Shown: positions 34,782 to 44,953, counted from the stretch's first letter. The stretch: 64,000 nt of DNA from an uncultured Desulfuromonas sp. (GCF_963666745.1 NZ_OY762961.1:3593274-3657273), one strand, 5' to 3'. Notes: a model not told the origin generated them from the sequence alone. Numbers and translations: made by a program.

Positions 34782-36992
34782 GTGACCTATTGTTATGCCG
34801 AAGTGGCGGTTCTTGCGCCGTTACCCCAATCATTGAGTTATCGACTCCCGGATACCGACACGGAGCAGGTGGTGCCAGGTGTCCGGGTGCGTGTCCCGCT
34901 AGGACGGCGTCATGCTGTTGGCGTGGTGCTTGCGCTCAAATCTGATGAAGCGGGTGTCGATGATGTCTTGTTGTCCCGTCTCAAAGCCATTGATGCCGTA
35001 TTGGATGAAGCGCCGCTACTGCCAGAACGCCTGCTTGAGTTCGTTGTCCGAGCCAGTCGTTATTATGTCCATCCCCTCGGGCTGGCCTTGAAAACGGCCT
35101 TGCCTGCCGGACTCTCTTCGTTACAAGGCGCACCAAAAATTCGTCAGACCCGTGTCTATCGGCTGAGCGAAACAAGCGTTAACCTGCGTGGTGCCTTGCA
35201 ACAACAGGTTTATGCCTATATTGAGCACAACCAGCCTGTGGACGTGACGCAACTGCGCGATCATTTTGCCAGCCCCTATCCGGTGTTGAAACGCCTGGAA
35301 GAATTAGGGGCCATTTGTTGTGAAGAGCAGGAGTCGCTTCGGGACCCGTTTGTCGGCTGTGATGTTACGGCAGACCAGGCTCCGCCTCTCAATAGCGATC
35401 AGCAAGCGGCTGTGGCGGCAATTGTTGAGGGAACACGTGAGCAGAACTTCAAGCCATTTCTGTTGCATGGCATTACCGGTAGCGGCAAAACCGAAGTATA
35501 TCTGCATAGCATTGCCGCTGTTTTGGCTGCAGGACGGCAGGCGTTGGTTCTTGTGCCGGAAATCGCTTTGACGCCGCAACTGGTTGCCCGTTTTCGTGCC
35601 CGTTTTGAGCAACAGGGTAAGCGGATTGGGGTGTTGCACTCCGGCTTGTCGGCGGCCGAACGCTATGATATGTGGCGGGCGATTCTGCGCGATGACATTG
35701 CCATTGTCATCGGTGCCCGTTCCGCTGTGTTTGCCCCCCTGACACGGCTTGGTATGATTGTCGTCGATGAAGAGCATGACGACAGTTACAAACAGGGCGA
35801 GGGCTTTCGCTACCAGGGGCGTGACATGGCGTTGTTGCGTGGTCAGATGGAGCAGGTTCCGGTGGTTCTCGGCAGTGCGACTCCGTCGTTGACCAGCTAT
35901 CAGCGGATGCAGCAGGGAGCCTTGGCGAATCTGACCTTGCCGGCCCGTATTGGGGATCGCACTCTCCCTGACGTGCGTCTGATCGATATGCGCGAAGCTG
36001 AGGTGGAACAGGGCGTCTCTCTGGAGCTGCTGGATGCGCTGCAAAAGCGTCTTGAGCGTGGCGAGCAGAGTCTGTTGTTGCTCAATCGGCGCGGTTTTTC
36101 CCCGTATCTGTTGTGCCGGGATTGCGGTGCGAGCTTCCGCTGCCCCAATTGCGATATTACCCTGACCTGGCATCGTCAGGCGGGCATTTTGCGCTGCCAT
36201 TATTGTGACTATGTCGACCAACCCCAGGAGCAATGTCCGCACTGTGGTGGGGCGGCGATAGAACCGGAAGGGATGGGTACAGAGCGCCTTGCCGCTGAGT
36301 TGCAGGAACGCTTTCCCGAGGCGCGCATCGCCCGCATGGATCGTGATTCCACTGCGGCTAAAGGGGCTCAGCAGCAACTGGTGTCGCGCATGGAAGCCGG
36401 TGATGTGGATATCCTCGTCGGCACCCAGATGATCGCCAAAGGCCACGATTTTGGCGCCGTCACCCTGGTGGGAATTCTCGATGCCGATGCCGCACTCAAT
36501 TTTCCCGATTTCCGTGCGGCAGAACGCAGCTTCTCACTGCTGGCCCAGGTCGCCGGTCGCGCCGGACGCGGTGCCATCCGTGGTGAAGTCCTGGTGCAGA
36601 CGTATGCCCCGGACAGTCCAGTGTTGGAATGTGCCGTGACGCATAATTATCAGCACTTTGTTGAGCTGGAACTGCCCATGCGTCAGCTGCTCTTTTACCC
36701 ACCGTACGGCTACCTGATCAATCTGGTCGTATCCGGTCTCGATCGCAGTGCGGTTGAAGGCTGTGCCAAACGGTTGGCTGACTACCTCCAGCCGGCGCAG
36801 GATGTTGAAGTGTTGGGTCCTGCACCGTGTCCACTTTTTCGCTTGCGTAACCGTTATCGTGTGCAGATTCTGCTTAAAGCGCAGACCCGGTCGGCATTGC
36901 GCCATATTCTCAATGACAGTCCACAATGGCGTGCCCTGTTTCCGGCAACAGTCAGTCTGGCCATTGATGTTGATCCGACCGATATGATGTGA
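34782..36992 (+). CDS. priA: Primosomal protein N' (PriA helicase)
   Basis: 736 aa from GTG 34782 (product VTYCYAEVAVLAPLPQSLSYRLP); the start is chosen by family N-terminus and has no clear ribosome site. PriA restarts stalled replication forks. It has the 3'-DNA binding N-terminus, Walker A GITGSGKTEVYL, Walker B DEEHDDSYKQ, and two zinc-binding Cys groups (CRDCGASFRCPNC, CHYCDYVDQPQEQCPHC). Helicase motifs GSATPSL, VGTQMIAKGHDF and QVAGRAGRG follow. Confidence 0.95.
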   Translation: MTYCYAEVAVLAPLPQSLSYRLPDTDTEQVVPGVRVRVPLGRRHAVGVVLALKSDEAGVDDVLLSRLKAIDAVLDEAPLLPERLLEFVVRASRYYVHPLGLALKTALPAGLSSLQGAPKIRQTRVYRLSETSVNLRGALQQQVYAYIEHNQPVDVTQLRDHFASPYPVLKRLEELGAICCEEQESLRDPFVGCDVTADQAPPLNSDQQAAVAAIVEGTREQNFKPFLLHGITGSGKTEVYLHSIAAVLAAGRQALVLVPEIALTPQLVARFRARFEQQGKRIGVLHSGLSAAERYDMWRAILRDDIAIVIGARSAVFAPLTRLGMIVVDEEHDDSYKQGEGFRYQGRDMALLRGQMEQVPVVLGSATPSLTSYQRMQQGALANLTLPARIGDRTLPDVRLIDMREAEVEQGVSLELLDALQKRLERGEQSLLLLNRRGFSPYLLCRDCGASFRCPNCDITLTWHRQAGILRCHYCDYVDQPQEQCPHCGGAAIEPEGMGTERLAAELQERFPEARIARMDRDSTAAKGAQQQLVSRMEAGDVDILVGTQMIAKGHDFGAVTLVGILDADAALNFPDFRAAERSFSLLAQVAGRAGRGAIRGEVLVQTYAPDSPVLECAVTHNYQHFVELELPMRQLLFYPPYGYLINLVVSGLDRSAVEGCAKRLADYLQPAQDVEVLGPAPCPLFRLRNRYRVQILLKAQTRSALRHILNDSPQWRALFPATVSLAIDVDPTDMM

Positions 36993-37014
36993 TGAATGTC
37001 TCAAGGAGAGAGCG

Positions 37015-37677
37015 ATGAAACAGAGAATATGTCTTCCCGTACTGCTTGGCGGTTTGGTCCTGATGGTTTTGTTGAGCGGGTGCCAGAGTATGTATTTTTC
37101 AGCCATGGAAAAGGTCGGTATTCACAAGCGCGATATTCTCATCGACCGGGTTGAAGAGGCGCGCGAATCACAGCAGGAGACCAAGGAACAGTTTCAATCC
37201 GCACTCGACGCGTTTATGGCGGTCACCAATTACGACGGCGGGGATCTGGAAAAAACGTATCGAGACCTTAAATCCGTGTTGGAACGCAGTGAAGAGCGGG
37301 CAGATGAATTGACGGATCGGATTGACGCGGTCGAAGATGTTGCCGCCGCGTTGTTTGAGGAGTGGCAGGATGAGCTCGAACAATATCACAATCTGTCATT
37401 GCGGCGTTCCAGTGAAAAGCAACTGAAGAGCACCCGGCAACAATGTGACCAGCTGATTCGTCAGATGCGTCGCGCTGAGGCCAAAGTTGAGCCAGTGTTG
37501 ATTCCTCTGCGCGATCAGGTTCTTTACCTCAAACACAATCTCAATGCCCGTGCCGTCAGTGCCTTAAGCCAGGAACTGCATCAGGTGCGCAGCGACGTGG
37601 CCAGTCTGTTGAAGGAACTTGAAGCCGCAGTTGACGAAGCTGATCAGTTTATCCGCACGTTGGAACAGCAAACCTGA
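37015..37677 (+). CDS. DUF2959-type lipoprotein
   Basis: 220 aa. It has a lipoprotein signal (LMVLLSGC, lipid Cys about residue 23) followed by almost entirely helical, charged sequence with coiled-coil character (ERSEERADELTDRIDAVEDVAA, HQVRSDVASLLKELEAAVDEA). The pattern SMYFSAMEKVGIHKRDILIDRVEEARESQQETKEQF is characteristic of the DUF2959 family of unknown function. It starts after AAGGAGAGAGCG, 22 bases behind priA. Confidence 0.85.
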   Translation: MKQRICLPVLLGGLVLMVLLSGCQSMYFSAMEKVGIHKRDILIDRVEEARESQQETKEQFQSALDAFMAVTNYDGGDLEKTYRDLKSVLERSEERADELTDRIDAVEDVAAALFEEWQDELEQYHNLSLRRSSEKQLKSTRQQCDQLIRQMRRAEAKVEPVLIPLRDQVLYLKHNLNARAVSALSQELHQVRSDVASLLKELEAAVDEADQFIRTLEQQT

Positions 37678-37766
37678 TCTGATTCGGTCAAAAATGATCA
37701 CCGTGAATTGCTTGAGTTAATTTTTTTGATAGAATTTATTAGCTAAGCAACGGGGGGGTGATCAGC

Positions 37767-38783
37767 GTGGATCTCCAGAATGAACTCAGACAAGAACTAG
37801 ATAAATTGCGTCGGGAAAATCAGCGCCTCGCTGAAGAGAATAGACGTATTCTTCGCCAGCGCGATGAAACCACCCGTGTCTTTCGCGACCTATTTGACAA
37901 AACCCCCCATATTGCTGTCCAGGGCTACAGCCATAGCCGACGACTGATTTACTGGAATCGTTACTGCGAGGAATTGTACGGATATTCCAAGACTGAGGTG
38001 TTGGGACGGACCTGGGAGGACTTGTTTATTCCCAAGGAGATGCAACAGGCCGCAGCACAGAGGATTGATGGCTGGCTTCAGCAAGGCGATGTCATGCCGG
38101 CTATTGAGGTGGTTCGTCGCCATAAAGATGGCTCCCAGGTGCCGGTTTACTCGCAGCACGTCATTGTCCATACCGGACAGGGTGACAAGGAGATCTACTG
38201 CCTCGATATTGATCTTCGTGAACTCAAGCGTTCTGAAGATCTTTTGGAAAAAACCCTGATTCTTTCCGTGACTGATCCGCTCACCGGTTTATACAACCGA
38301 GGTTACTACAATCAGACCATCCTCAATGAAATGCACCGTGCCCGTCGCGACGGCAAGATTTTGGTCTACGCCATGCTCGATCTCGATTATTTCAAAAAAT
38401 ATAACGATACCTATGGTCATCTCAAAGGCGATGAGTTGTTGGTGCGGCTGGCTACCGTGTTTAAGAATCAGCTGGCTCGCGCCGGAGATTATGTCTTCCG
38501 CATGGGTGGAGAAGAGTTTCTGGTTCTGTATTCCGTTGACAATGCCTGTGATGTGCCGTTGATGATGAATAACCTTCTCATGGCGATTGAAGATATGGAT
38601 ATTGACCATCGTAAAAATCAACCCTATGGGCGTGTTACCTCTTCCGCTGGTGTTTATCTGCATGCCCCGGAAGAAAATCTTTCCGCAGATGATCTGTACA
38701 GTCGTGCCGACCAGGCGTTGTATGTCGCTAAAGCACAGGGGCGCAATCGCTGTATTTTTTTTCACGACATCACCCCCGTGTAA
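37767..38783 (+). CDS. PAS-GGDEF diguanylate cyclase
   Basis: 338 aa from GTG 37767, 8 bases after a G7 ribosome site (37752-37758); an in-frame GTG at 37758 is inside that run. An N-terminal coiled coil (ELRQELDKLRRENQRLAEENRR) leads to a PAS domain (~45-165; YSHSRRLIYWNRYCEELYGYSKTEVLG). The GGDEF domain follows, with active-site MGGEEF, an inhibitory RxxD site (RAGD, five residues before GGEEF) and the substrate motif NDTYGHLKGD. The intact Asp at the end of that motif argues for c-di-GMP rather than hybrid cGAMP synthesis. No signal peptide or membrane span is seen, so it is cytosolic. Confidence 0.93.
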   Translation: MDLQNELRQELDKLRRENQRLAEENRRILRQRDETTRVFRDLFDKTPHIAVQGYSHSRRLIYWNRYCEELYGYSKTEVLGRTWEDLFIPKEMQQAAAQRIDGWLQQGDVMPAIEVVRRHKDGSQVPVYSQHVIVHTGQGDKEIYCLDIDLRELKRSEDLLEKTLILSVTDPLTGLYNRGYYNQTILNEMHRARRDGKILVYAMLDLDYFKKYNDTYGHLKGDELLVRLATVFKNQLARAGDYVFRMGGEEFLVLYSVDNACDVPLMMNNLLMAIEDMDIDHRKNQPYGRVTSSAGVYLHAPEENLSADDLYSRADQALYVAKAQGRNRCIFFHDITPV

Positions 38784-38905
38784 TTCCCCCTTTTGAGACT
38801 GATAAAAGTATCGATTCTCTCAAGAAGAATGACTATTGATTGTTTTATGACTAAAATGGTTATATATACTGGTAGCAAGATGGACCTTTATGAATGGAGG
38901 GTGTG

Positions 38906-40030
38906 ATGTTGAAGCGATATTTGCCCATGATGACCTGGTTGCTGGTTCTGTTGCCGATTCCTCAGGCGATGGCCGCTGTTCCGGCACGGCTTGAGAAGGC
39001 GACGTTTGCCGGTGGCTGTTTCTGGTGCATGGAAGCACCATTTGAAGCTCTTGATGGTGTTGTTGATGTGGTGTCCGGTTTCAGCGGTGGCGAAGAGACT
39101 GAGCCAAGCTATGAACAGGTGGCTTCGGGCCGGACGTCACACCTTGAAGCGGTGCAGATCACCTATGACCCGAATCGGGTTGACTACGCGACGCTGCTGG
39201 AAATTTTCTGGCGACAGATTAATCCAACGGATGACGGCGGACAATTTGTTGATCGGGGTGACCATTACCGAAGCGCCATTTTTTTCCATAATGACGGACA
39301 GCGCCAGGCTGCTGAACTTTCATTGCAGCGCCTGAATGACAGCGGGCGCTACGATCAACCGATTGTCACTGAAATACGGCCTTACAAAGCCTTTTATCCT
39401 GCTGAGGACTATCATCAGGATTTTTACAAACGATCGAACAGCCGCTATGCCAGTTATCGCTATTATTCCGGTCGTGATCAGTATCTTGATCAGGTCTGGG
39501 GAACGGAGCGACAAGTGATACCAACCAACAAGGAGAAGCAAACAGTGCCGACCTGGGAGCAGCGACAAGAACAATTTGTTAAGCCGGATGAGGCCACATT
39601 GAAGCAGCAGCTGAGCCCATTGCAGTATCAGGTTACGCAACATGAAGGGACGGAACGTCCCTTTGACAATCCCTATAACGACCAGAAAAAACCGGGGCTC
39701 TACGTGGATATCGTCTCGGGAGAACCTCTGTTCAGCTCGCGGCATAAATTTGATTCCGGCACCGGGTGGCCGAGTTTCTATCAACCGGTGACTGAAGACG
39801 CGCTGATGGAGAAGAAGGATCGCAAGCTGTTCATTGTCCGCATTGAAGTGCGTAGCCGCTTGGCCGATTCCCACCTTGGCCATGTGTTTGAAGATGGTCC
39901 ACCACCGACCGGATTGCGCTATTGCATCAATTCAGCGGCGTTACGCTTTATCCCGTTGGAGGAGATGGTGGAACAAGGCTATGGCGACTGGGTCGATCTG
40001 GTAAAACCGGAAGCGAGAGCAACGGACTAA
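38906..40030 (+). CDS. msrAB: Exported methionine sulfoxide reductase MsrA-MsrB fusion
   Basis: 374 aa from the ATG after GGAGGG. An N-terminal signal peptide ([15 protein letters not shown]) indicates export. MsrA follows ([16 protein letters not shown], catalytic Cys in GCFWC), then a linker and MsrB ([45 protein letters not shown], catalytic Cys in RYCIN). The two CxxC zinc-binding pairs of many MsrB enzymes are absent, so this is the zinc-free form. Together the domains repair both S- and R-methionine sulfoxide in envelope proteins. Confidence 0.95.
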   Translation: MLKRYLPMMTWLLVLLPIPQAMAAVPARLEKATFAGGCFWCMEAPFEALDGVVDVVSGFSGGEETEPSYEQVASGRTSHLEAVQITYDPNRVDYATLLEIFWRQINPTDDGGQFVDRGDHYRSAIFFHNDGQRQAAELSLQRLNDSGRYDQPIVTEIRPYKAFYPAEDYHQDFYKRSNSRYASYRYYSGRDQYLDQVWGTERQVIPTNKEKQTVPTWEQRQEQFVKPDEATLKQQLSPLQYQVTQHEGTERPFDNPYNDQKKPGLYVDIVSGEPLFSSRHKFDSGTGWPSFYQPVTEDALMEKKDRKLFIVRIEVRSRLADSHLGHVFEDGPPPTGLRYCINSAALRFIPLEEMVEQGYGDWVDLVKPEARATD

Positions 40031-40055
40031 GCCCGGTTTGTCCTGAAAGGCAAGG

Positions 40056-41123
40056 TCACGATTCGTCCGGACTGCTAGAGATTTCCGTCGGGCGACGGGG
40101 TAGATGTAACGCCTGGATGCGCTCTGTTGTGGTCGGATGGGTGCGCAGATAGTGATTCCAGCTTTCGATGCGGCACTTGTCAGCGCCGCCATGGTATTTT
40201 TTTAAGCGATTCAAAATGGCGGCAAAATGGGTCAGAGGGATGTGTTTCTGCGTCAGGTAATGGACGGCATATTCATCGGCCTGCCGTTCCATGTCGCGCG
40301 AAAATTTATTTTCAACCAGCATGGTTGGCAAGGCCGCGGACAAGGAAGTGGTCGAGAGCAGATCGCCGGTCAGAGCGGCGACGAGAAATCCGGCCGACGT
40401 ATTTTGAATGACCATCCGTAACGCATGGCGATGTTTGATATGGCCGATTTCATGAGCCATGACGGCGATCAACTCGTCATTGGACTTTGCAAGATCCACC
40501 AGGTCATCTGTCAGGATGATCGTTCCGCCAGGCAGGGCGAGTGCATTGGCTCCAATGGTCGTTGACTGGCGAAACAGCAGACGATAGGGGCGGGTGTCAC
40601 CGAGGTCGCGCAAAAGGGCTGAAAATGTCTGTTGCAGCTCCTGTTGCCGCTGGGCCGCAAGATGGCTGGGCCGCAAGATGGCCCGGTCCAGTAAGTTGAG
40701 GGTTTCTTCACCGGTCCGTATTTCAATGGTTGGTGGGATCATTTCGGTGACCTGACCGGCCAGAATCGGAATGCCGAAGGCGATAAAACTCCATACCACA
40801 GCAATGGCCAACACCAGAGCGACGGCTGCACGTTTCAGACTGTTTTCCCAGCGATGGAGAAAGCGCATGAAACCATTGCGTTGCAGGTGGTGTTCAAGAC
40901 AGGGGCACAAGGTTGAGTCCTGCAGGTCACACCGTCCGCCGTCCGGCAGATAGAGCGTTCTCGGCATTTGTCCCAAAGGCGCAGAAAGCCGTAGAGTGTT
41001 GAGTGGATAGCGTTGCTCAAAGGCGTGACCTTTGATCGTCAACCATTGTTCTTCAACAGTGAGTTCAACTTCACGGCTTAGTGCCGTATGACCGTCAAAA
41101 TAAGTTGCCTGACACGGTGTCAT
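40056..41123 (-). CDS. M48-family metalloprotease
   Basis: 355 aa. The zinc motif HEIGHIKHRH (HEXXH) lies near residue 230, with a third ligand in ERQADEYAVHYL. A single membrane span near residues 95-120 (AAVALVLAIAVVWSFIAFGIPILAG) follows a ~90-residue cytosolic domain. It overlaps the upstream yjgN gene by 4 bases. M48 peptidases beside YjgN/DUF898 proteins are a recurrent pair thought to act in membrane-protein quality control. Confidence 0.93.
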   Translation of the reverse strand: MTPCQATYFDGHTALSREVELTVEEQWLTIKGHAFEQRYPLNTLRLSAPLGQMPRTLYLPDGGRCDLQDSTLCPCLEHHLQRNGFMRFLHRWENSLKRAAVALVLAIAVVWSFIAFGIPILAGQVTEMIPPTIEIRTGEETLNLLDRAILRPSHLAAQRQQELQQTFSALLRDLGDTRPYRLLFRQSTTIGANALALPGGTIILTDDLVDLAKSNDELIAVMAHEIGHIKHRHALRMVIQNTSAGFLVAALTGDLLSTTSLSAALPTMLVENKFSRDMERQADEYAVHYLTQKHIPLTHFAAILNRLKKYHGGADKCRIESWNHYLRTHPTTTERIQALHLPRRPTEISSSPDES

Positions 41124-42316
41124 ATTCCCATATCCAAATTAAAAATATCACCAATCTCTTCGCCCAGAGCACTGACTTCTTCGTTATTTCCGGCCATGAA
41201 ATAGTCCAGTGGACCTTGGGCAACAAGGCTAAGGTTTTCCAGCCGGTAGCGCGTCAGGCGGATCGTTGCCCAAGGGGTCAGTAGCCCGGCACTCAGGCTG
41301 ATTGCTATGAGGTTGCTGAAGAAAATCCATGCCATTTTACGTACCGATAAGGTGCTGTTGAAATAATGGCCGTCAAGATGGGTTCGGCTCCAGTTCAGAT
41401 TGTGCAAACGGACATAAAGATACAAGCTTGAGCCGAGGCTAAAAAGAAAAAATGCCAGTGTGAATGCAATGGCAAAAAGCTCGGTCCGGCGGTGCTCACC
41501 AAGGGTCGATGCCACTCCGATAACCTCAGGAACATAAAAGACCATTGCGTAGATCACTGCAGCAATGATCATCAGGGTGAGAAGACTCAGGCCGAGTAAC
41601 CGTAGAAAAATTTGATAATAGTCACTTACGGTTGCTTCAAAGGTAAATGGTGTCTGACCAAAGCGATTGTTTTCCATCAAAAAGCGTTTCTGCCGATAGA
41701 GAACATAAGGAGCCGCAAGGCCTAAAGTGGCCGTTGTCAGAATCGGTAACAAACCGAAGGTCATATATGCTTCGTGATAGTTGGGGACAAATGAAAAGCG
41801 CAGATTGCGGTGGCTGGTGTTGCGGTTGTTGAACATGCGCGAGCGGACAATCAACCAAGGCATGGCCATAAAAAAAATCAGCATAAAAAGCACTGACAGC
41901 AGTGGGTTGAACTGATTGACCAACGAGTAAGCGACAAACAGAATGACTCCGATGACAAAGCCCCGAAACAGGACCCAGGGATCGGCCAGATAATCAAAAG
42001 AATGTTCATCAAGCCGGGTATTGCCAAACAGATAGCGGCGCTTGCGTACTTTAGCCCATGGTGAGTAGAAACCCAAGGTGAGAAGTTTTAACAGGGTGTT
42101 GACGATCCAGATGCCGAAATATTCCGAAGGCTTTCCATGAAAAGTGAAAGGGATCTCACGGATTTCGGATGGCCCCATTGACGGTGCTTCTTGAGTCCTG
42201 TGTGGCGCAAAAGTGTGCCCACAGACAGGGCAGGTAATCAGGTAGCAACCATTTGGAATTATTGATTGTGATGTGTCTTTGCTGTAGCCACAGTGTGGGC
42301 AGTGGATCGTCGGCAT
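41120..42316 (-). CDS. yjgN: YjgN (DUF898) family membrane protein with zinc ribbon
   Basis: 398 aa. The N-terminus is a zinc-ribbon (IHCPHCGYSKD then ITCPVCGHTF, two CxxC pairs). The body has six or more membrane spans with DUF898 features (FTFHGKPSEYFGIWIVNTLLKLLTLGFYSPWAKVRKRRYLFGNT, RNLRFSF, ATIRLTRYRLENLSLVA). Function is unknown. It is the first gene of the operon with the M48 protease, divergent from mltA. Confidence 0.92.
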   Translation of the reverse strand: MPTIHCPHCGYSKDTSQSIIPNGCYLITCPVCGHTFAPHRTQEAPSMGPSEIREIPFTFHGKPSEYFGIWIVNTLLKLLTLGFYSPWAKVRKRRYLFGNTRLDEHSFDYLADPWVLFRGFVIGVILFVAYSLVNQFNPLLSVLFMLIFFMAMPWLIVRSRMFNNRNTSHRNLRFSFVPNYHEAYMTFGLLPILTTATLGLAAPYVLYRQKRFLMENNRFGQTPFTFEATVSDYYQIFLRLLGLSLLTLMIIAAVIYAMVFYVPEVIGVASTLGEHRRTELFAIAFTLAFFLFSLGSSLYLYVRLHNLNWSRTHLDGHYFNSTLSVRKMAWIFFSNLIAISLSAGLLTPWATIRLTRYRLENLSLVAQGPLDYFMAGNNEEVSALGEEIGDIFNLDMGI

Positions 42317-42542
42317 CGTTTTCCTCGTCCTGGGGGGGAGACTGTAGAAAAGATCGTGAATACGCTATCATAAAAAATAGCCGCTGTCGATTCAATGAGG
42401 AAAAATTTACCATCAATTGTGTTTGCTTCGTGTCAGGAGGTTGACAGTCCGGTCGTGCTCATGATGATAATTGAGCGTTCGCTTTACAACTGCTCTTGAA
42501 ACCCCACAGCTGGAGTGTTCCGGCTACCCCAGTGGAGGATCT

Positions 42543-43724
42543 GTGATTCGTGCGATAAAAAAGCGTCATGTTCTTCGTTTGGTGGAACTTTTTCTGGTGA
42601 GTCTGTTGTTTTTTCCGACCGGTTGTGCGGTCACGCCGGGAAAGGCACCCTCTCGTCCGGTGACAAAATCCGAAAGGGGGGATGCCGTTCGTCCGGTGAA
42701 CTGGAGTGCGTTGCCCGGTTGGCAGGACGATGATCCATTGGCACTGCTCCAGACTTTTGTCGCCGGCTGTCAGTCTTTGAAATATCGATCCGGCTGGAAA
42801 GAGGTGTGTAGCAAGGCCGTCGAGATTCACACGCCGGCTGCGGCACGTTCGTTTTTCGAGCATGATTTCCAACCGTGGGCACTATTAAACGATGATGGTT
42901 CCGAGGACGGTTTGATTACCGGCTATTATGTACCCGATCTTGATGGCAGCCGTCAGTCCAGTTCGCAGTATCCGTATCCCGTTTATGCTCGGCCGGATGA
43001 TCTGCTGGTCATTGATCTGTCGTCGGTTTATCCGGAGTTGGGCGATTACCGTCTGCGTGGGCGCATTGAGGGACAGCGCGTGGTGCCTTACTGGAATCGT
43101 GCGGAAATTGATGGCTTCAACCAGCCACTACATGGTCATGAGCTGTGCTGGGTGGGCGATCCGGTGGAACTGTTTTTTCTGCAGATCCAAGGCTCGGGGC
43201 GGATCAACCTCGATGATGGCACCCAGATCATGGTGAATTATGCCGACCAGAACGGTCATCCCTATCAATCCATCGGTGCGTTACTGCTTGAACGTGGTGA
43301 GATGACCCGTGATCAGATGTCGATGCAGAATATTGCTGCCTGGGGGCGGCAGCATCCATCATTGGTGCAGGATATGCTTAACGAAAATTCCAGCTATGTT
43401 TTTTTTCGTGAACTCGATGAGGGTGTGACCAGCCCGCCGGGTGCGCTTGGCATCCCGTTGACCGGACAACGGAGTCTGGCCGTTGACCCGCGCTATATTC
43501 CTTTGGGCGCTCCTGTCTATGTGGCGACCCGCTGGCCGGACCGTGATGAGCCTCTGCAGCGGGCCATGGTCGCTCAAGATACCGGTGGTGCCATCAAAGG
43601 CCGGGTGCGTGCTGATTTTTTCTGGGGGGTTGGCGATGACGCCGGAGAGATGGCTGGTCGGATGAAATATCCCGGACGCCTGTGGTTATTGCTGCCGCTG
43701 GGCATCGAGCCACCAGGGCGGTGA
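42543..43724 (+). CDS. mltA: Membrane-bound lytic murein transglycosylase A
   Basis: 393 aa from GTG 42543, 4 bases after TGGAGG; the upstream in-frame ATG lacks a signal context. A lipoprotein signal (SLLFFPTGC) places it at the outer membrane. The MltA barrel shows GLITGYYVPDLDGS, LQIQGSGRI and YADQNGHPYQSIGALLLERG; the C-terminal 3D domain holds the catalytic Asp region (RAMVAQDTGGAIKGRVRADFFWGVGDDAG). It cleaves peptidoglycan to 1,6-anhydro-muropeptides. Confidence 0.94.
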   Translation: MIRAIKKRHVLRLVELFLVSLLFFPTGCAVTPGKAPSRPVTKSERGDAVRPVNWSALPGWQDDDPLALLQTFVAGCQSLKYRSGWKEVCSKAVEIHTPAAARSFFEHDFQPWALLNDDGSEDGLITGYYVPDLDGSRQSSSQYPYPVYARPDDLLVIDLSSVYPELGDYRLRGRIEGQRVVPYWNRAEIDGFNQPLHGHELCWVGDPVELFFLQIQGSGRINLDDGTQIMVNYADQNGHPYQSIGALLLERGEMTRDQMSMQNIAAWGRQHPSLVQDMLNENSSYVFFRELDEGVTSPPGALGIPLTGQRSLAVDPRYIPLGAPVYVATRWPDRDEPLQRAMVAQDTGGAIKGRVRADFFWGVGDDAGEMAGRMKYPGRLWLLLPLGIEPPGR

Positions 43725-43750
43725 ATTCTTAAAGCCTCAACGAGAAATGA

Positions 43751-43785
43751 AAAAGCCGTTGCAGAGTGCCTGCAACGGCTTTTGA
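43751..43785. terminator. Bidirectional terminator between mltA and the quinone reductase gene
   Basis: A perfect 13-bp stem (43751-43763/43771-43783) has AAAA at one side and TTTT at the other, between convergent genes. Confidence 0.88.
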
Positions 43786-43819
43786 TCATTTAAAGCGGTT
43801 GTTTCAACGCGGCGCCGAC

Positions 43820-44812
43820 TTAAGCATCAGCAATTTTCAGGACAATTTTACCGAAGTGTTTATCTTCTTCCATCATGCGATGGGCATCGACAATTTCATC
43901 GATGGTGAAGACTTTTTCAATGATCGGCACGATGTCGCGGTTGGCGAAATGGGGCAAAGCGCGTTTGGCAAATTCGCTGATGATCTCCCCTTTTTCCGAT
44001 ACCGGGCGGGAGCGCAGCACCGAGCCGATGATTTGCTGACGTTTGACCATCATCAGCGCCAGGTTCAGTTCCGCTTTGATACCGCTGATAATGCCGATGA
44101 TCACCAGCTTGCCTTTATACGCCAGGGAATTCATGTTGGGTGCCAGGTACTTGGCTCCGACGTGGTCGAGGATGACGTCAACGCCTTTCTTGGCGGTGAA
44201 TTCCTTCACCATATCGCTGAAGTCCGGGGTCTGGGTGTAATCAATGACCAGATCGACGCCCAGTTCTTTGACGCGCTCCAACTTTTCCGGGCTGGCTGTG
44301 ACGATCAATTTAGCATTCGGAGTCAGGGCTTTGGCCAGTTGGATACCGGCGGTATTGACGCCGCCACCGCCGCCATGAAGGATGGCGGTCTGGCCATCTT
44401 GCAGGTCACCGATCATGAAGACGTTGAGGAAAGCGGTAATGTAACTTTCGCAGACACAGGCGGCTTCTTCAAAGCTCATGCTGTCGGGAATTGACATGAC
44501 GTGATTGTCATAGGCCACGGCATACTCGGCATAGCCACCACCACCAACCAGAGCCATGACCCGGTCGCCGACCTGCCAGCCAGAGGCTTCACTACCCAGC
44601 TCTTCGATGACACCGGCCACTTCAAGGCCGAGAATCTCTGAATCACCCGGAGGGGGCGGATACTTACCGGCACGCTGCACCAGATCGGGACGGTTGATAC
44701 TGGTCGCCACAACTTTGATCAAGACCTCTTTTGCCTTGGGAGACGGCTTGTCCACTTCGCCCACTTTAAGGACGTCAAGGCCGCCAAATTCGTCAAGCAG
44801 AACTGCTTTCAT
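43820..44812 (-). CDS. NADPH:quinone reductase-like MDR oxidoreductase
   Basis: 330 aa from the ATG after AAAGGAGA (product MKAVLLDEFGGLDVLKVGEV); a longer frame adds 15 non-family residues. It is a zinc-free medium-chain dehydrogenase of the QOR/PIG3 type: INRPDLVQRAGKYPPPPG, LGLEVAGVI, GDRVMALVGGGGYAEYA, then the NADPH motif ILHGGGGGVNTAGIQLAK. The HRMMEEDKHFGKIVLKI C-terminus is typical. It reduces quinones or enones with NADPH. Confidence 0.94.
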   Translation of the reverse strand: MKAVLLDEFGGLDVLKVGEVDKPSPKAKEVLIKVVATSINRPDLVQRAGKYPPPPGDSEILGLEVAGVIEELGSEASGWQVGDRVMALVGGGGYAEYAVAYDNHVMSIPDSMSFEEAACVCESYITAFLNVFMIGDLQDGQTAILHGGGGGVNTAGIQLAKALTPNAKLIVTASPEKLERVKELGVDLVIDYTQTPDFSDMVKEFTAKKGVDVILDHVGAKYLAPNMNSLAYKGKLVIIGIISGIKAELNLALMMVKRQQIIGSVLRSRPVSEKGEIISEFAKRALPHFANRDIVPIIEKVFTIDEIVDAHRMMEEDKHFGKIVLKIADA

Positions 44813-44953
44813 ACGGGTATCTCCTTTAAAATGCATAGAAAAATCACTGCTGAACATATATCAGCATAGAATAAAACGCTGTGTTGATTATAGAGAATCC
44901 GTTATTTCATGCAACTGAAAACCGTATACAAAAGGGCGGTTTTCAGATTGAAA

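Noticed and set aside
44915-44946. Hairpin as a standard rho-independent terminator of the response regulator gene
   Set aside because: No T-run follows on the minus strand and the loop is 12 bases, so it is listed only as an inverted repeat.
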